Shown: piece by piece, positions 55,869-64,000 of the stretch
How positions within the stretch are numbered: position 1 is the first letter of the stretch
Layout: each line of letters opens with the position of its first letter
Assembly: GCF_003443615.1 (NCBI RefSeq)
Contig: NZ_CP031967.1
Span: 1,860,001-1,924,000 of the forward strand
Direction of reading: 5' to 3'
DNA from: Alteromonas sp. BL110
GTDB taxonomy: Bacteria; Pseudomonadota; Gammaproteobacteria; Enterobacterales; Alteromonadaceae
Length of the DNA: 64,000 nucleotides
Notes under the pieces: model-generated
Told to the model about the DNA's origin: nothing
What the model saw: the letters and a program-made list of their open reading frames with translations, nothing else
Databases searched by the model: none
Position numbers and translations under genes: made by a program

Positions 55869-56813
55869 TTAGCTTTTAAAAGAGAGCTTCACCCCAGCCA
55901 GTACTCGACTGACACTATCTACGACATCAGCTCTTATAAACCACTCAACATTATGCTTTTCAGACAGCAAACCGTGAAATTCCAGCGAGCCACCGTGACC
56001 TGTGCCCAAAAAATCTTCAATTAGTTCAGCGCGTTCGCCGAAGCTACTGTTTATATAGGAATAGTATGCGAAATATTCTATAGGGTATGACGTGTTAAAT
56101 GCACTGGCTGCAAATTCGCCGCTAGTTCCCACCACGATTTTCGCAGCACTTTCATCGATACGCTGTACCAGTTCGACAAACGCAGTATCTTCATCGTTTA
56201 CTCGAAACCGGTACTCAGCACGGGCAAATGTACCGTTGAGCATTTTTTCAAAACTGGCTTCATAGCTATGGCGCTGGTCCATTTTTGCCGAGTATTCAAT
56301 CTCGAAATACGCATCTTCTCCGCCAATAGCAAAGGCCTCAGATGCTTCTGCGTTAGCAAGTTGGCCAACAACCACTTCAATGGCGGTGTCGTTTGCTAAT
56401 TGTTTAACGTGACGTACCCCGGTTATCCAACCGTCTTTTGATAAGCCGGTGGAAGAAACACGCCCCTTATAAGTTGGAATAACACCTAGCTCAGTTTTGC
56501 CGTAATCGCTCTGGTGTCTTACATAAAGTCGCCTTGCATAGAGATAATCGGTGTTATCGCTGCCGAACGTATTATGACTTGATGAAAAGTCATCGCCCGT
56601 AACGACAAAACTGTTTACTGACCACGTTGATGTGATGGCTAGAGAGGGATAGTAGCGCAATCGGTATTGCTCTCTGCTAGGGCGATTAGAACTTTCATCG
56701 TATCGAACTTGAATGTCTAGCTTCTGTGAGAAGGAAGGCGTTATTGGCTCAGCGAGAGCGTCAGTTCCAGTAACAATGATGAGTGGCAAAACAAGAAAAA
56801 CCGGTTTTCGCAC
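55869..56813 (-). CDS. Outer-membrane beta-barrel protein
   Basis: A 314-residue protein with a signal peptide (PVFLVLPLIIVTGTDALA-EP) and long alternating strands (LDIQVRYDES, RLYVRHQSDYGKTELGVIP, AKIVVGTSG), ending in GVKLSFKS without the terminal aromatic typical of porins. It is probably a barrel, but the family is unclear. It is isolated, with no gene sharing its transcript. Confidence 0.6.
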   Translation of the reverse strand: MRKPVFLVLPLIIVTGTDALAEPITPSFSQKLDIQVRYDESSNRPSREQYRLRYYPSLAITSTWSVNSFVVTGDDFSSSHNTFGSDNTDYLYARRLYVRHQSDYGKTELGVIPTYKGRVSSTGLSKDGWITGVRHVKQLANDTAIEVVVGQLANAEASEAFAIGGEDAYFEIEYSAKMDQRHSYEASFEKMLNGTFARAEYRFRVNDEDTAFVELVQRIDESAAKIVVGTSGEFAASAFNTSYPIEYFAYYSYINSSFGERAELIEDFLGTGHGGSLEFHGLLSEKHNVEWFIRADVVDSVSRVLAGVKLSFKS

Positions 56814-56902
56814 TTATTAAACCCTACACGGCGTGACTAATTAGTTTATACATTAAATCTAATTAATTGGCGCAGATAAATTGCAATGTAATGGGGAAAA
56901 AG

Positions 56903-56930
56903 GCAAAAAAAAGCCGGCAGGGATGCCGGC
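56903..56930 (-). terminator. Terminator downstream of accC
   Basis: GCCGGCA (56913-56919) pairs with TGCCGGC (56924-56930), followed on the minus strand by eight T. It lies about 270 bp past the accC stop, after the heptanucleotide repeat. Confidence 0.8.
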
Positions 56931-57080
56931 ATAAGTGGAGTGGGACTCCAATAAGGGTAAACACACAACAGTATTAAAACTCAGGGAGATGTCTTAAAAC
57001 TTGTATGCAGTATAGAACCAGTTTTTGAATAAAAAAATCGTTAAAAATTGATTGTGGTAATCGGAAAATTAGAATGCACT

Positions 57081-57150
57081 GAATAGTGAATAGTGAATAG
57101 TGAATAGTGAATAGTGAATAGTGAATAGTGAATAGCGAATAGCGAATAGC
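57081..57150. repeat. Ten-copy heptanucleotide tandem repeat
   Basis: Seven consecutive GAATAGT units (57081-57129) are followed by three GAATAGC units (57130-57150). The array is in the 3' region of accC, 52 bp past its stop on the minus strand. A clean array of 7-bp units is prone to slippage. Confidence 0.97.
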
Positions 57151-57202
57151 GAAGGAAGAAAATTGGGCTACACGAAAGACACTGTGTAGCCCAAAGGGGG
57201 GA

Positions 57203-58546
57203 TTAGGCTAAACCTAGCTTCTTCTCTAGGTAGTGGATGTTGGTCCCGCCTGCGAAGAAGTTTTCATCGGCCATAATGGCGCGTTGAAGAGGGATATTCG
57301 TTTTAATGCCCTCAACCACAATCTCTTCAAGAGCATGGCGCATACGAGCAATAGCCTCGTCGCGGCTTTCACCATAGGTGATAAGCTTACCAATCATTGA
57401 ATCGTAGTAAGGTGGCACGTGGTAGCCCGCGTAAATATGTGACTCCCAACGAATACCCAAACCACCCGGCGCATGGAACATATCGATAGGACCAGGGCTA
57501 GGAATAAAGGTTTGTGGATCTTCTGCGTTAATTCGACATTCAATAGCGTGGCCACGAATTTGAATTTGCGACTGATCAATTGACAGTGGCTGACCCGCTG
57601 CAATGCGAAGTTGCTCTTTAATAAGGTCAACGCCCGTGATCATTTCAGATACTGGGTGCTCTACCTGAATACGGGTATTCATTTCAATGAAATAGAATTC
57701 ACCGTTTTCATATAGGAACTCGAACGTACCCGCGCCGCGATAACCTATTTCGATACAGGCTCTGCGGCAGCGATCGCCAATTTTTGCACGCATTTGCTCT
57801 GAAATGCCCGGCGCCGGTGCCTCTTCAACCACTTTTTGGTGACGACGCTGCATTGAACAGTCACGCTCACCTAGGTGAATGGCGTTACCCTGTCCATCGG
57901 CTAATACCTGAATTTCTACGTGACGTGGGTTTTCAAGGAATTTTTCCATGTAAACCGTAGCGTTACCAAAGGCCGCGCCAGCTTCCGCTTGCGTGGTCTC
58001 AATGGCTTTGACAAGTTCACTTTCGCTGCGGACTACGCGCATACCACGACCACCACCGCCGCCAGCGGCTTTAACGATGATTGGGTAACCAATGCGCTTT
58101 GCAATCGCTTTGTTGCGTTCAGCGTCGTCCGTTAGCGGGCCGTCAGAACCAGGTACACAAGGAACGCCAGCTTTTTTCATGGCGTTAATAGCAGAAACCT
58201 TGTCACCCATTAGGTTAATAGTTTCAGCTTTAGGACCAATGAAAATAAAACCGCTCTTTTCTACCGCTTCAGCAAAATCTGCGTTTTCCGCTAGGAAACC
58301 GTAACCAGGGTGAATGGCGATTGAATTTGTGACCTCGGCCGCAGCAATAATGCGAGGAATGTTCAGGTAGCTTTCGGTTGCCGATGCTTTACCAATACAA
58401 ATTGATTCATCAGCTAGCAACACGTGCTTCAAGTTTTTATCTGCAGTAGAGTGCACGGCTACGGTTTTGATGCCTAGCTCTTTACAGGCTCTCAAAATAC
58501 GCAGGGCAATCTCACCACGGTTAGCAATAAGTACTTTATCTAGCAT
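57203..58546 (-). CDS. accC: Acetyl-CoA carboxylase, biotin carboxylase subunit
   Basis: A 447-residue biotin carboxylase that carboxylates the biotin of AccB with ATP and bicarbonate, the first committed step of fatty-acid synthesis. The N-terminus [19 protein letters not shown], the glycine-rich ATP loop [12 protein letters not shown] and the [14 protein letters not shown] motif are present. It follows accB by 14 bp. Confidence 0.97.
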   Translation of the reverse strand: MLDKVLIANRGEIALRILRACKELGIKTVAVHSTADKNLKHVLLADESICIGKASATESYLNIPRIIAAAEVTNSIAIHPGYGFLAENADFAEAVEKSGFIFIGPKAETINLMGDKVSAINAMKKAGVPCVPGSDGPLTDDAERNKAIAKRIGYPIIVKAAGGGGGRGMRVVRSESELVKAIETTQAEAGAAFGNATVYMEKFLENPRHVEIQVLADGQGNAIHLGERDCSMQRRHQKVVEEAPAPGISEQMRAKIGDRCRRACIEIGYRGAGTFEFLYENGEFYFIEMNTRIQVEHPVSEMITGVDLIKEQLRIAAGQPLSIDQSQIQIRGHAIECRINAEDPQTFIPSPGPIDMFHAPGGLGIRWESHIYAGYHVPPYYDSMIGKLITYGESRDEAIARMRHALEEIVVEGIKTNIPLQRAIMADENFFAGGTNIHYLEKKLGLA

Positions 58547-58560
58547 AGTTAAGCACTCGC

Positions 58561-59025
58561 TTATTCGATGATGAACATTGGCTGGTCAAATTCTACAGGG
58601 TCTTGGTTTTCAACCAAGATTGCCTTAACCACGCCTGCTTTATCTGCTTCAATTTGGTTCATCATCTTCATCGCTTCAACGATACAAAGCGTGTCGCCAA
58701 CTTTTACCTGCTGACCAACTTCTGCAAACGGTTTTGCCGTTGGTGAAGATGCACGGTAGAACGTACCTACCATTGGAGACTTAACAACGTGACCGTCTGG
58801 CTGAGCTGGCTCTGCCGGCGCCTCAGACGCAGTGGTAGCAGCCGCTGCAGGCACAGGGGCCATTTGTGGTGCAGCTGGTGCTGCAAAGCTGTAGTTCATT
58901 GGCGCTTGAACACCCGTTGGACCACGGTGGATGCGTACAGACTCTTCGCCTTCAGTGATCTCTAGCTCGGCAATGCCAGATTCTTCCACTAGTTCGATGA
59001 GTTTTTTAATCTTTCTAATATCCAT
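58561..59025 (-). CDS. accB: Acetyl-CoA carboxylase, biotin carboxyl carrier protein
   Basis: A 154-residue carrier (E. coli: 156). The N-terminal [18 protein letters not shown] domain is followed by an Ala/Pro linker (about 45-76) and the biotinyl domain with Lys120 in [16 protein letters not shown], the biotin attachment site. It sits 14 bp after aroQ and 14 bp before accC. Confidence 0.97.
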   Translation of the reverse strand: MDIRKIKKLIELVEESGIAELEITEGEESVRIHRGPTGVQAPMNYSFAAPAAPQMAPVPAAAATTASEAPAEPAQPDGHVVKSPMVGTFYRASSPTAKPFAEVGQQVKVGDTLCIVEAMKMMNQIEADKAGVVKAILVENQDPVEFDQPMFIIE

Positions 59026-59039
59026 GTTCTGTCTCTGCT

Positions 59040-59480
59040 CTATTTTGGCGATTTCGGTAAATTGATTGCTGCAGTTAACGCGAGCGAATAGCCCATGGCA
59101 CCAAGGCCAACAATGACGCCAGCTGCAACATCAGAAAAATAAGAATGATGACGAAAAGGTTCACGAGCGTGAACGTTCGACAAATGCACTTCAATAAACG
59201 GGATATTGACACTTAATAATGCATCACGAAGGGCGACACTGGTGTGCGTGAAGGCAGCAGGATTAATGATAATGGCATCAACAGTTCCCATAGCAGCGTG
59301 TACGCGGTCGATCAGTTCAAACTCAGCGTTTGACTGAAAATGCGTTAAGGTCACGTTGCTCGACGCAGCCTGCGCCTGCAGATCATCTACGATGTCTTGC
59401 AAGGTTTGTGTGCCGTATTTGTCGGGTTCTCTTTGGCCTAACATATTCAGGTTAGGGCCGTTCAATAACAAAATATTCAT
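59040..59480 (-). CDS. aroQ: 3-dehydroquinate dehydratase, type II
   Basis: A 146-residue dodecameric enzyme of the shikimate pathway. Type II landmarks: [21 protein letters not shown] (active-site Tyr), [18 protein letters not shown], and [17 protein letters not shown]. First gene of aroQ-accB-accC, a conserved gammaproteobacterial operon. Confidence 0.97.
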   Translation of the reverse strand: MNILLLNGPNLNMLGQREPDKYGTQTLQDIVDDLQAQAASSNVTLTHFQSNAEFELIDRVHAAMGTVDAIIINPAAFTHTSVALRDALLSVNIPFIEVHLSNVHAREPFRHHSYFSDVAAGVIVGLGAMGYSLALTAAINLPKSPK

Positions 59481-59691
59481 CTAGTTTGCTGCTATCTTCG
59501 GGAAAATGTCACGGTTATTGCCATTTCAACAAAATTTTGTGACAGTTGCACGAAAAAAAGCCAATTTATTTGCTCGTTTATTGTCTTAACTGATGATTAT
59601 AGTGATAGATAAAGATTTAGCAGCAAAATACTGGTCTAATCAGGTGTTTTCGGCGCAAAGTTTATTGGGGGGTGTGCTCGATTGGAGCTTG

Positions 59692-59713
59692 TAAAACCGC
59701 AGCATGCTGCGGT
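59692..59713 (-). terminator. Terminator of dsbD
   Basis: Fully palindromic ACCGCAGCATGCTGCGGT (59696-59713) with a CATG loop, then TTTT on the minus strand; 65 bp past the dsbD stop. Confidence 0.65.
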
Positions 59714-59778
59714 CTTAGAAGGCGGCGTCTTGCACCGCTCGCCATATAAGAAAGGGGATGGCCTCGAATCGAAGCGCC

Positions 59779-61686
59779 TTAATCCAAGCGACCACTTTGA
59801 GTAACATTAACGTTAGACCCATTGTTAAGCCACTCGTTTACGTGGCCAGCAAAGGCGTCTGCTTTCATAAACCCGGTGACACGGGCTTTGGTTAGCTCGT
59901 CGCCGTTTTCGTCAAAGAACAAAATAGTCGGCAGGCCTAGCACAGTAAAGGTGTCAAAAATCTCTTGGCGCTCTGGCGTATTATCGGTAAGGTCCATTTG
60001 CATCCATACTGTATTGCTAAGCGCTGAAACCACTTGCTCATCGGGGAATGTGTACTTTTCAAATTCCTTACAGGCTACGCACCAGTCGGCGTACAAATCG
60101 ACCATTACGGTTTTACCTTGTGCGTTAGCCGCCGCTATTTTATTGCGTAAGTCTGCTAAGTCTCTGGCAACAACAAAGTCTGGGTGCCCTGCGTGTACAC
60201 CGTTAGCGTGTTCGCCCCAAAGTCCAGTGTTAAGACCTGCTTGATAGGTAAGGCCAGCACTTCCCATAATACCCATCGCTACAATAACAGCGCGTACAAG
60301 CTTCATCAGTGAGTTTTTACTTGCGCGGTTAAGCGCCCAGTAATAACCGAATAAACCAAAACCTAGTACGCCCCACAGGAAGCCAGTGGCAGGGCTATTA
60401 TATAGTCGCTCAATAAACACAATGGCCACGGCAAGCATCATGAAGCCAAAGGTAACTTTTACCACATTCATCCAGTTGCCCGCTTTAGGCAGTAGTTTTC
60501 CGCCTGTCATCCCAAACAGAATAAGTGGTACGCCCATACCTATACTTAACAAGTAAAGCGAAACAAATCCCAGCGTCATATCGCCAGTTTGGGCGATGAA
60601 TAACAATATGCCGGTTAGCGGCGCAGTAGTGCAGGGCGATGCGATAAGACCTGATAATACACCCATTATAAATACCCCTGCGAAACTGCCGGGCGTTTGA
60701 TTGTTACTCATGTGGGTGAGTTTTTCTTGATACTTTGCTGGCAGCTGTATTTCAAAGCCACCAAACAGCGCGATGGCTAGCGCCACAAATAGCACAATGA
60801 ATACGCCCAGCACCACAGGGTGTTGAAGTGCAGCTTGGAACTGCGCGCCAGCTACCGCGACCACTAGTCCGAGTAGTGAGTAAGTAATCGCCATACCTTG
60901 AACGTAAACAAAGGTTAACCAGAATGAATGCGATGCGGTTTTAGGCTTGCCCTGACCAATCACAATGCCAGACACAATGGGATACATTGGAAACACGCAA
61001 GGCGTAAAGGCTAAGCCTACGCCTAGTGCAAAAAATAGAGCTAAAGTGAGAGCGAGGTTATTTTTGTCGATTAGCCTTTGCGCTAAATCGAACTGCTCGC
61101 TTTGCGAAGACGACGAGGTAGGCGCGCTATTTGATTCTGTTGCCCCATCTACGTTTGTTGTCGTATCGGCTCCTACTTCGTTTAAGTACACGACTTTTAC
61201 CGTAGGTGGGTAACAAAGCCCGGCATCAGCGCAGCCTTGATAGCGAATTTTAACTACGCCGTCACTGCCTGCCGATTCGATAGGCAGGGTAATAGATACG
61301 CTGTTGTAAAATACTTCAGACTCACCGAAAAATTCATCTTCAATCATTACGCCGGTTGGGTACACAGGCTCGCCGACTTCAGCTTCTTTCGTCACAAACT
61401 TGAATTGTTTAAGGTATAGATAATAGCCATCGGCAATATCGAAGCTTAACGTAAGTACATCGTTTTTTTGATTGAAATCGAACGCGAAGGCTTGGTCTAC
61501 ATCCAAAAACTGAGGCTCATCTGCAAATGGGTCGTCGAAGACATTGGGCACCTGTGCAGAGGCGAACGCGCTTAATAGCGACATTAAACAAAACACGGAG
61601 AGAACATAAGCAGTAAAGCGATGGAACAGCGAAGCTGAAGCAGTGCCTGATAAGAAAGAAGGTGAAGTCATAAAGTTACGGTTCAT
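59779..61686 (-). CDS. dsbD: Thiol:disulfide interchange protein DsbD
   Basis: A 635-residue inner-membrane reductant carrier that passes electrons from thioredoxin to periplasmic DsbC, DsbG and CcmG. The N-terminal periplasmic domain has the Cys pair in QGCADAGLCYPP. The central membrane domain carries TPCVFPMYP and SPCTTAPLTG. The C-terminal thioredoxin-like domain has YADWCVACKEFE. Longer than E. coli DsbD (565), mainly in the Ser/Thr-rich linker near residue 195. Start at 61686 or 61671. Confidence 0.95.
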   Translation of the reverse strand: MNRNFMTSPSFLSGTASASLFHRFTAYVLSVFCLMSLLSAFASAQVPNVFDDPFADEPQFLDVDQAFAFDFNQKNDVLTLSFDIADGYYLYLKQFKFVTKEAEVGEPVYPTGVMIEDEFFGESEVFYNSVSITLPIESAGSDGVVKIRYQGCADAGLCYPPTVKVVYLNEVGADTTTNVDGATESNSAPTSSSSQSEQFDLAQRLIDKNNLALTLALFFALGVGLAFTPCVFPMYPIVSGIVIGQGKPKTASHSFWLTFVYVQGMAITYSLLGLVVAVAGAQFQAALQHPVVLGVFIVLFVALAIALFGGFEIQLPAKYQEKLTHMSNNQTPGSFAGVFIMGVLSGLIASPCTTAPLTGILLFIAQTGDMTLGFVSLYLLSIGMGVPLILFGMTGGKLLPKAGNWMNVVKVTFGFMMLAVAIVFIERLYNSPATGFLWGVLGFGLFGYYWALNRASKNSLMKLVRAVIVAMGIMGSAGLTYQAGLNTGLWGEHANGVHAGHPDFVVARDLADLRNKIAAANAQGKTVMVDLYADWCVACKEFEKYTFPDEQVVSALSNTVWMQMDLTDNTPERQEIFDTFTVLGLPTILFFDENGDELTKARVTGFMKADAFAGHVNEWLNNGSNVNVTQSGRLD

Positions 61687-61734
61687 TTTATCTATTTTGC
61701 GTTGTCGTTATTTTTATTGGAAATACGTTTTTAA

Positions 61735-62049
61735 CTAGCGCTGTAGCGTGGTTTGTAACCACTGACCGTAAGCGCTGCTAGCCTCGGCGTTAAGTTCTAG
61801 CCATTCAGGTACATCGTACGGATGTAGCTCGCTAACCTTATCAAAAGCTTGTAATGCAAACTGTGTATTCGTCTTAATGATCAACTGGCATTCCGTATCG
61901 GCCTCTATCTTACCTTGCCATTCATAAACAGACTCAATACCCTTAATAATATTCACGCACGCTGCAAGCCTATTTTTAACCAAAGTGTTGGCAATCAACT
62001 GCGCTGTCTTTTCATCTGGAGTGGTACACAGTACAAGCTTTATTGTCAT
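61735..62049 (-). CDS. cutA: Divalent-cation tolerance protein CutA
   Basis: A 104-residue trimeric PII-like protein with the family motifs LAACVNIIKGIESVYEWQGKI and ELHPYDVPEWL. AAAGGT precedes the ATG. cutA lies directly upstream of dsbD on the same strand, as in enterobacteria (cutA-dsbD). Its molecular role is still not settled. Confidence 0.95.
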   Translation of the reverse strand: MTIKLVLCTTPDEKTAQLIANTLVKNRLAACVNIIKGIESVYEWQGKIEADTECQLIIKTNTQFALQAFDKVSELHPYDVPEWLELNAEASSAYGQWLQTTLQR

Positions 62050-62262
62050 AAACGTTTTCTACCTTTTTCGTGCCTGTTACTTTGCTAATGAGTCAATGCG
62101 TAATAGACCTGAAACTCCACACTATTCTTTCACAGCCAAAGTATATAACGGTCGTTATCGGTCGCTTTAAGTAGCTATTTAAGCGAAAGGGTGGGCACCT
62201 TTTCTTGTTATTACGTACAAAGACCTTATAACAGGTTATGAATACATGAAAGAGGAAGCATT

Positions 62263-62787
62263 TTGCGGGTTTTATTTATACTGTTTGCCCTATTACCTAT
62301 TTTAGAAATTGCGTTGCTAATTAATGTAGGCAGCGTAATTGGTGGCTGGAATACCGTTGGCTTGGTACTTCTTTCTGCCTTTATTGGTGCTTATTTTGTT
62401 AAACGCGAAGGGGTAAGCACACTGAAGACGGCACAAGAAAAAATGCAGCGAAATGAAGTGCCGGGTAAAGAGTTGGTTGAAGGTTTGATGCTGGTGGTTG
62501 CGGGCATTTTACTTGTTACGCCAGGCTTTATTACTGATATCTTCGGCTTCTTATTGGCAATGCCGGGCTCTCGTCACTTCTTTGCTGCACAGGTGAGTAA
62601 GCATATGAAAATGCGCGTTGTTGCTCCAGGAATGGGGCCGGGAGCTTCAGGTTTCGGGCAAGGACAGTCTCCGTTTGGGCAAAGCCCTTTCGACGAGCGT
62701 TCACGCTCACACAATGCTGATGGTGATGTGTTTGAAGGTGAGTACTCCGATCGCACCACCAACGATCCGGATAAGCGCTTAAAATAG
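62263..62787 (+). CDS. fxsA: Membrane protein FxsA, TTG start
   Basis: A 174-residue inner-membrane protein named for suppression of phage T7 exclusion by F plasmids. Two hydrophobic regions, about 1-45 and 72-100, include the conserved LLVTPGFITDIFGFLLAMPG. The C-terminal tail is Gly/Pro-rich and ends acidic-polar with the FEGEY motif. The start is TTG with AGAGGAAG upstream. It sits just before groES, as in E. coli. Confidence 0.92.
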   Translation: MRVLFILFALLPILEIALLINVGSVIGGWNTVGLVLLSAFIGAYFVKREGVSTLKTAQEKMQRNEVPGKELVEGLMLVVAGILLVTPGFITDIFGFLLAMPGSRHFFAAQVSKHMKMRVVAPGMGPGASGFGQGQSPFGQSPFDERSRSHNADGDVFEGEYSDRTTNDPDKRLK

Positions 62788-62832
62788 AAAGATCTACAGG
62801 CCCTAATTTAACGGCCCCTCCCTTAGGTTATG

Positions 62833-62865
62833 AACGCCGTTTACCGCGATAAACGGCGTTTACTT
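62833..62865 (+). terminator. Possible terminator of fxsA
   Basis: Eleven-base stem AACGCCGTTTA (62833-62843) with TAAACGGCGTT (62850-62860), but only a weak T tail (TTACTT). Confidence 0.6.
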
Positions 62866-62928
62866 GCTCAATAAAAAGAAGTATTTAGCGAAAAAACCAA
62901 TTTTTTTACATTTTTTTGTTTAAAAACC

Positions 62929-62955
62929 CTTGAAGTTATCTGGGTACTACCCCAT
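62929..62955 (+). promoter_or_regulatory. Sigma-32 heat-shock promoter of groES-groEL
   Basis: CTTGAA (62929-62934) and CCCCAT (62950-62955) are separated by 15 bases and followed by TTA; both boxes are perfect matches to the RpoH consensus. It lies 122 bp upstream of the groES start. Confidence 0.88.
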
Positions 62956-63077
62956 TTATCCGAGCAGACAAGAATTTAACTGCTCAGCAATGAGCAACCC
63001 AGGCACACAACATTCAGGCAGTCTGAATGTTGGTAATCACATAAACTTGAATAGTGGAATTTTCAGGAGACTTGAAA

Positions 63078-63368
63078 ATGGCAATTCGTCCTTTACACGA
63101 CCGCGTAATCCTTAAGCGCGCAGAGCAAGAAAGCAAATCTGCAGGCGGTATCGTTCTGACTGGTTCTGCAGCAGAAAAATCTACACGCGGCGAAGTAATC
63201 GCAGTAGGTAACGGTCGCATTCTTGAGAACGGCGAAGTTAAAGCGCTTGACGTTAAAGTAGGCGACACCGTTATTTTCAACGACGGTTACGGCGTTAAAA
63301 CAGAAAAGCTGGATGGTGAAGAAGTACTAATCCTAAGCGAAAGCGACATTCTAGCGATTGTTGAGTAA
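63078..63368 (+). CDS. groES: Co-chaperonin GroES
   Basis: A 96-residue heptameric lid of the GroEL chamber. It begins [14 protein letters not shown]; the mobile loop ([12 protein letters not shown]) and the [13 protein letters not shown] segment are typical. ATG 63078 has AGGAGA upstream; an ATG at 63054 would add eight unrelated residues. It is read from the sigma-32 promoter and lies 40 bp before groEL. Confidence 0.98.
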   Translation: MAIRPLHDRVILKRAEQESKSAGGIVLTGSAAEKSTRGEVIAVGNGRILENGEVKALDVKVGDTVIFNDGYGVKTEKLDGEEVLILSESDILAIVE

Positions 63369-63396
63369 TTACAACTAACGTTAAAACGAATTTTAG

Positions 63397-64000
<604 letters not shown>

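Noticed and set aside
62833-62865. Possible RNA thermometer upstream of groES
   Set aside because: The hairpin lies upstream of the sigma-32 promoter, so it is not in the groES transcript.

Overview
This window looks like chromosomal DNA of a marine gammaproteobacterium, most likely Alteromonas or a close relative. The grounds are moderate GC content, closest family resemblance to Alteromonadales and Vibrio-type housekeeping proteins, and gene order: nudE/yrfG, hslR-hslO-pckA beside a complete gsp operon, ompR-envZ, prmA-dusB-fis-purH/purD, aroQ-accB-accC, dsbD-cutA, and fxsA-groES-groEL. The genus is inferred from protein features recalled from memory, not from a search. I see no transposase, integrase, tRNA, rRNA or CRISPR array.

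Layout. 0-5 kb: a small outer-membrane barrel, then opgG-opgH for osmoregulated periplasmic glucans. 5-8.7 kb: a YceI-like periplasmic protein and a nucleotide-housekeeping group, nudE-cysQ diverging from yrfG-yjjX. 8.9-13.4 kb: a Sad-type aldehyde dehydrogenase, an exported metallo-beta-lactamase-fold hydrolase and a DUF945 protein. 13.4-25 kb: the type II secretion operon gspC-D-E-F-G-H-I-J-K-L-M-N on the minus strand, tightly packed with stop/start overlaps. 25-32.5 kb: hslR-hslO, pckA, an exported GH31 enzyme and an MFS transporter. 32.5-38.2 kb: ompR-envZ, a DUF2855 protein, phosphoribulokinase prkB and a voltage-gated K+ channel. 38.3-41 kb: an exported CBM9-like protein, and a porin translationally coupled to a small phosphate-binding-like periplasmic protein. 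41-47.8 kb: purD, an exported methyltransferase, purH, fis, dusB and prmA. 48-52 kb: an orphan solute-binding protein, a lipoprotein-like amidase, a Tat-exported HiPIP, a flavin reductase and a CPXCG zinc-ribbon protein. 52.2-55.6 kb: a nuclease neighbourhood with a frameshifted HNH gene, a FAN1-like VRR-NUC protein fused to a DnaQ-type exonuclease, and a DUF2805 protein. 55.8-64 kb: an outer-membrane protein, a 7-bp tandem repeat, accC-accB-aroQ, dsbD, cutA, fxsA, and groES-groEL behind a textbook sigma-32 promoter; groEL runs off the window.

Most of the window is core genome. The parts most worth a second look are the FAN1-DnaQ fusion with its frameshifted HNH neighbour (an A8 run exactly at the frame change), the 10-copy heptanucleotide repeat beside accC, an orphan plus-strand terminator that may end a small RNA, the exported SAM methyltransferase between purH and purD, and the porin plus phosphate-binding-like pair. 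No convincing new multi-gene defence or mobile system was found.
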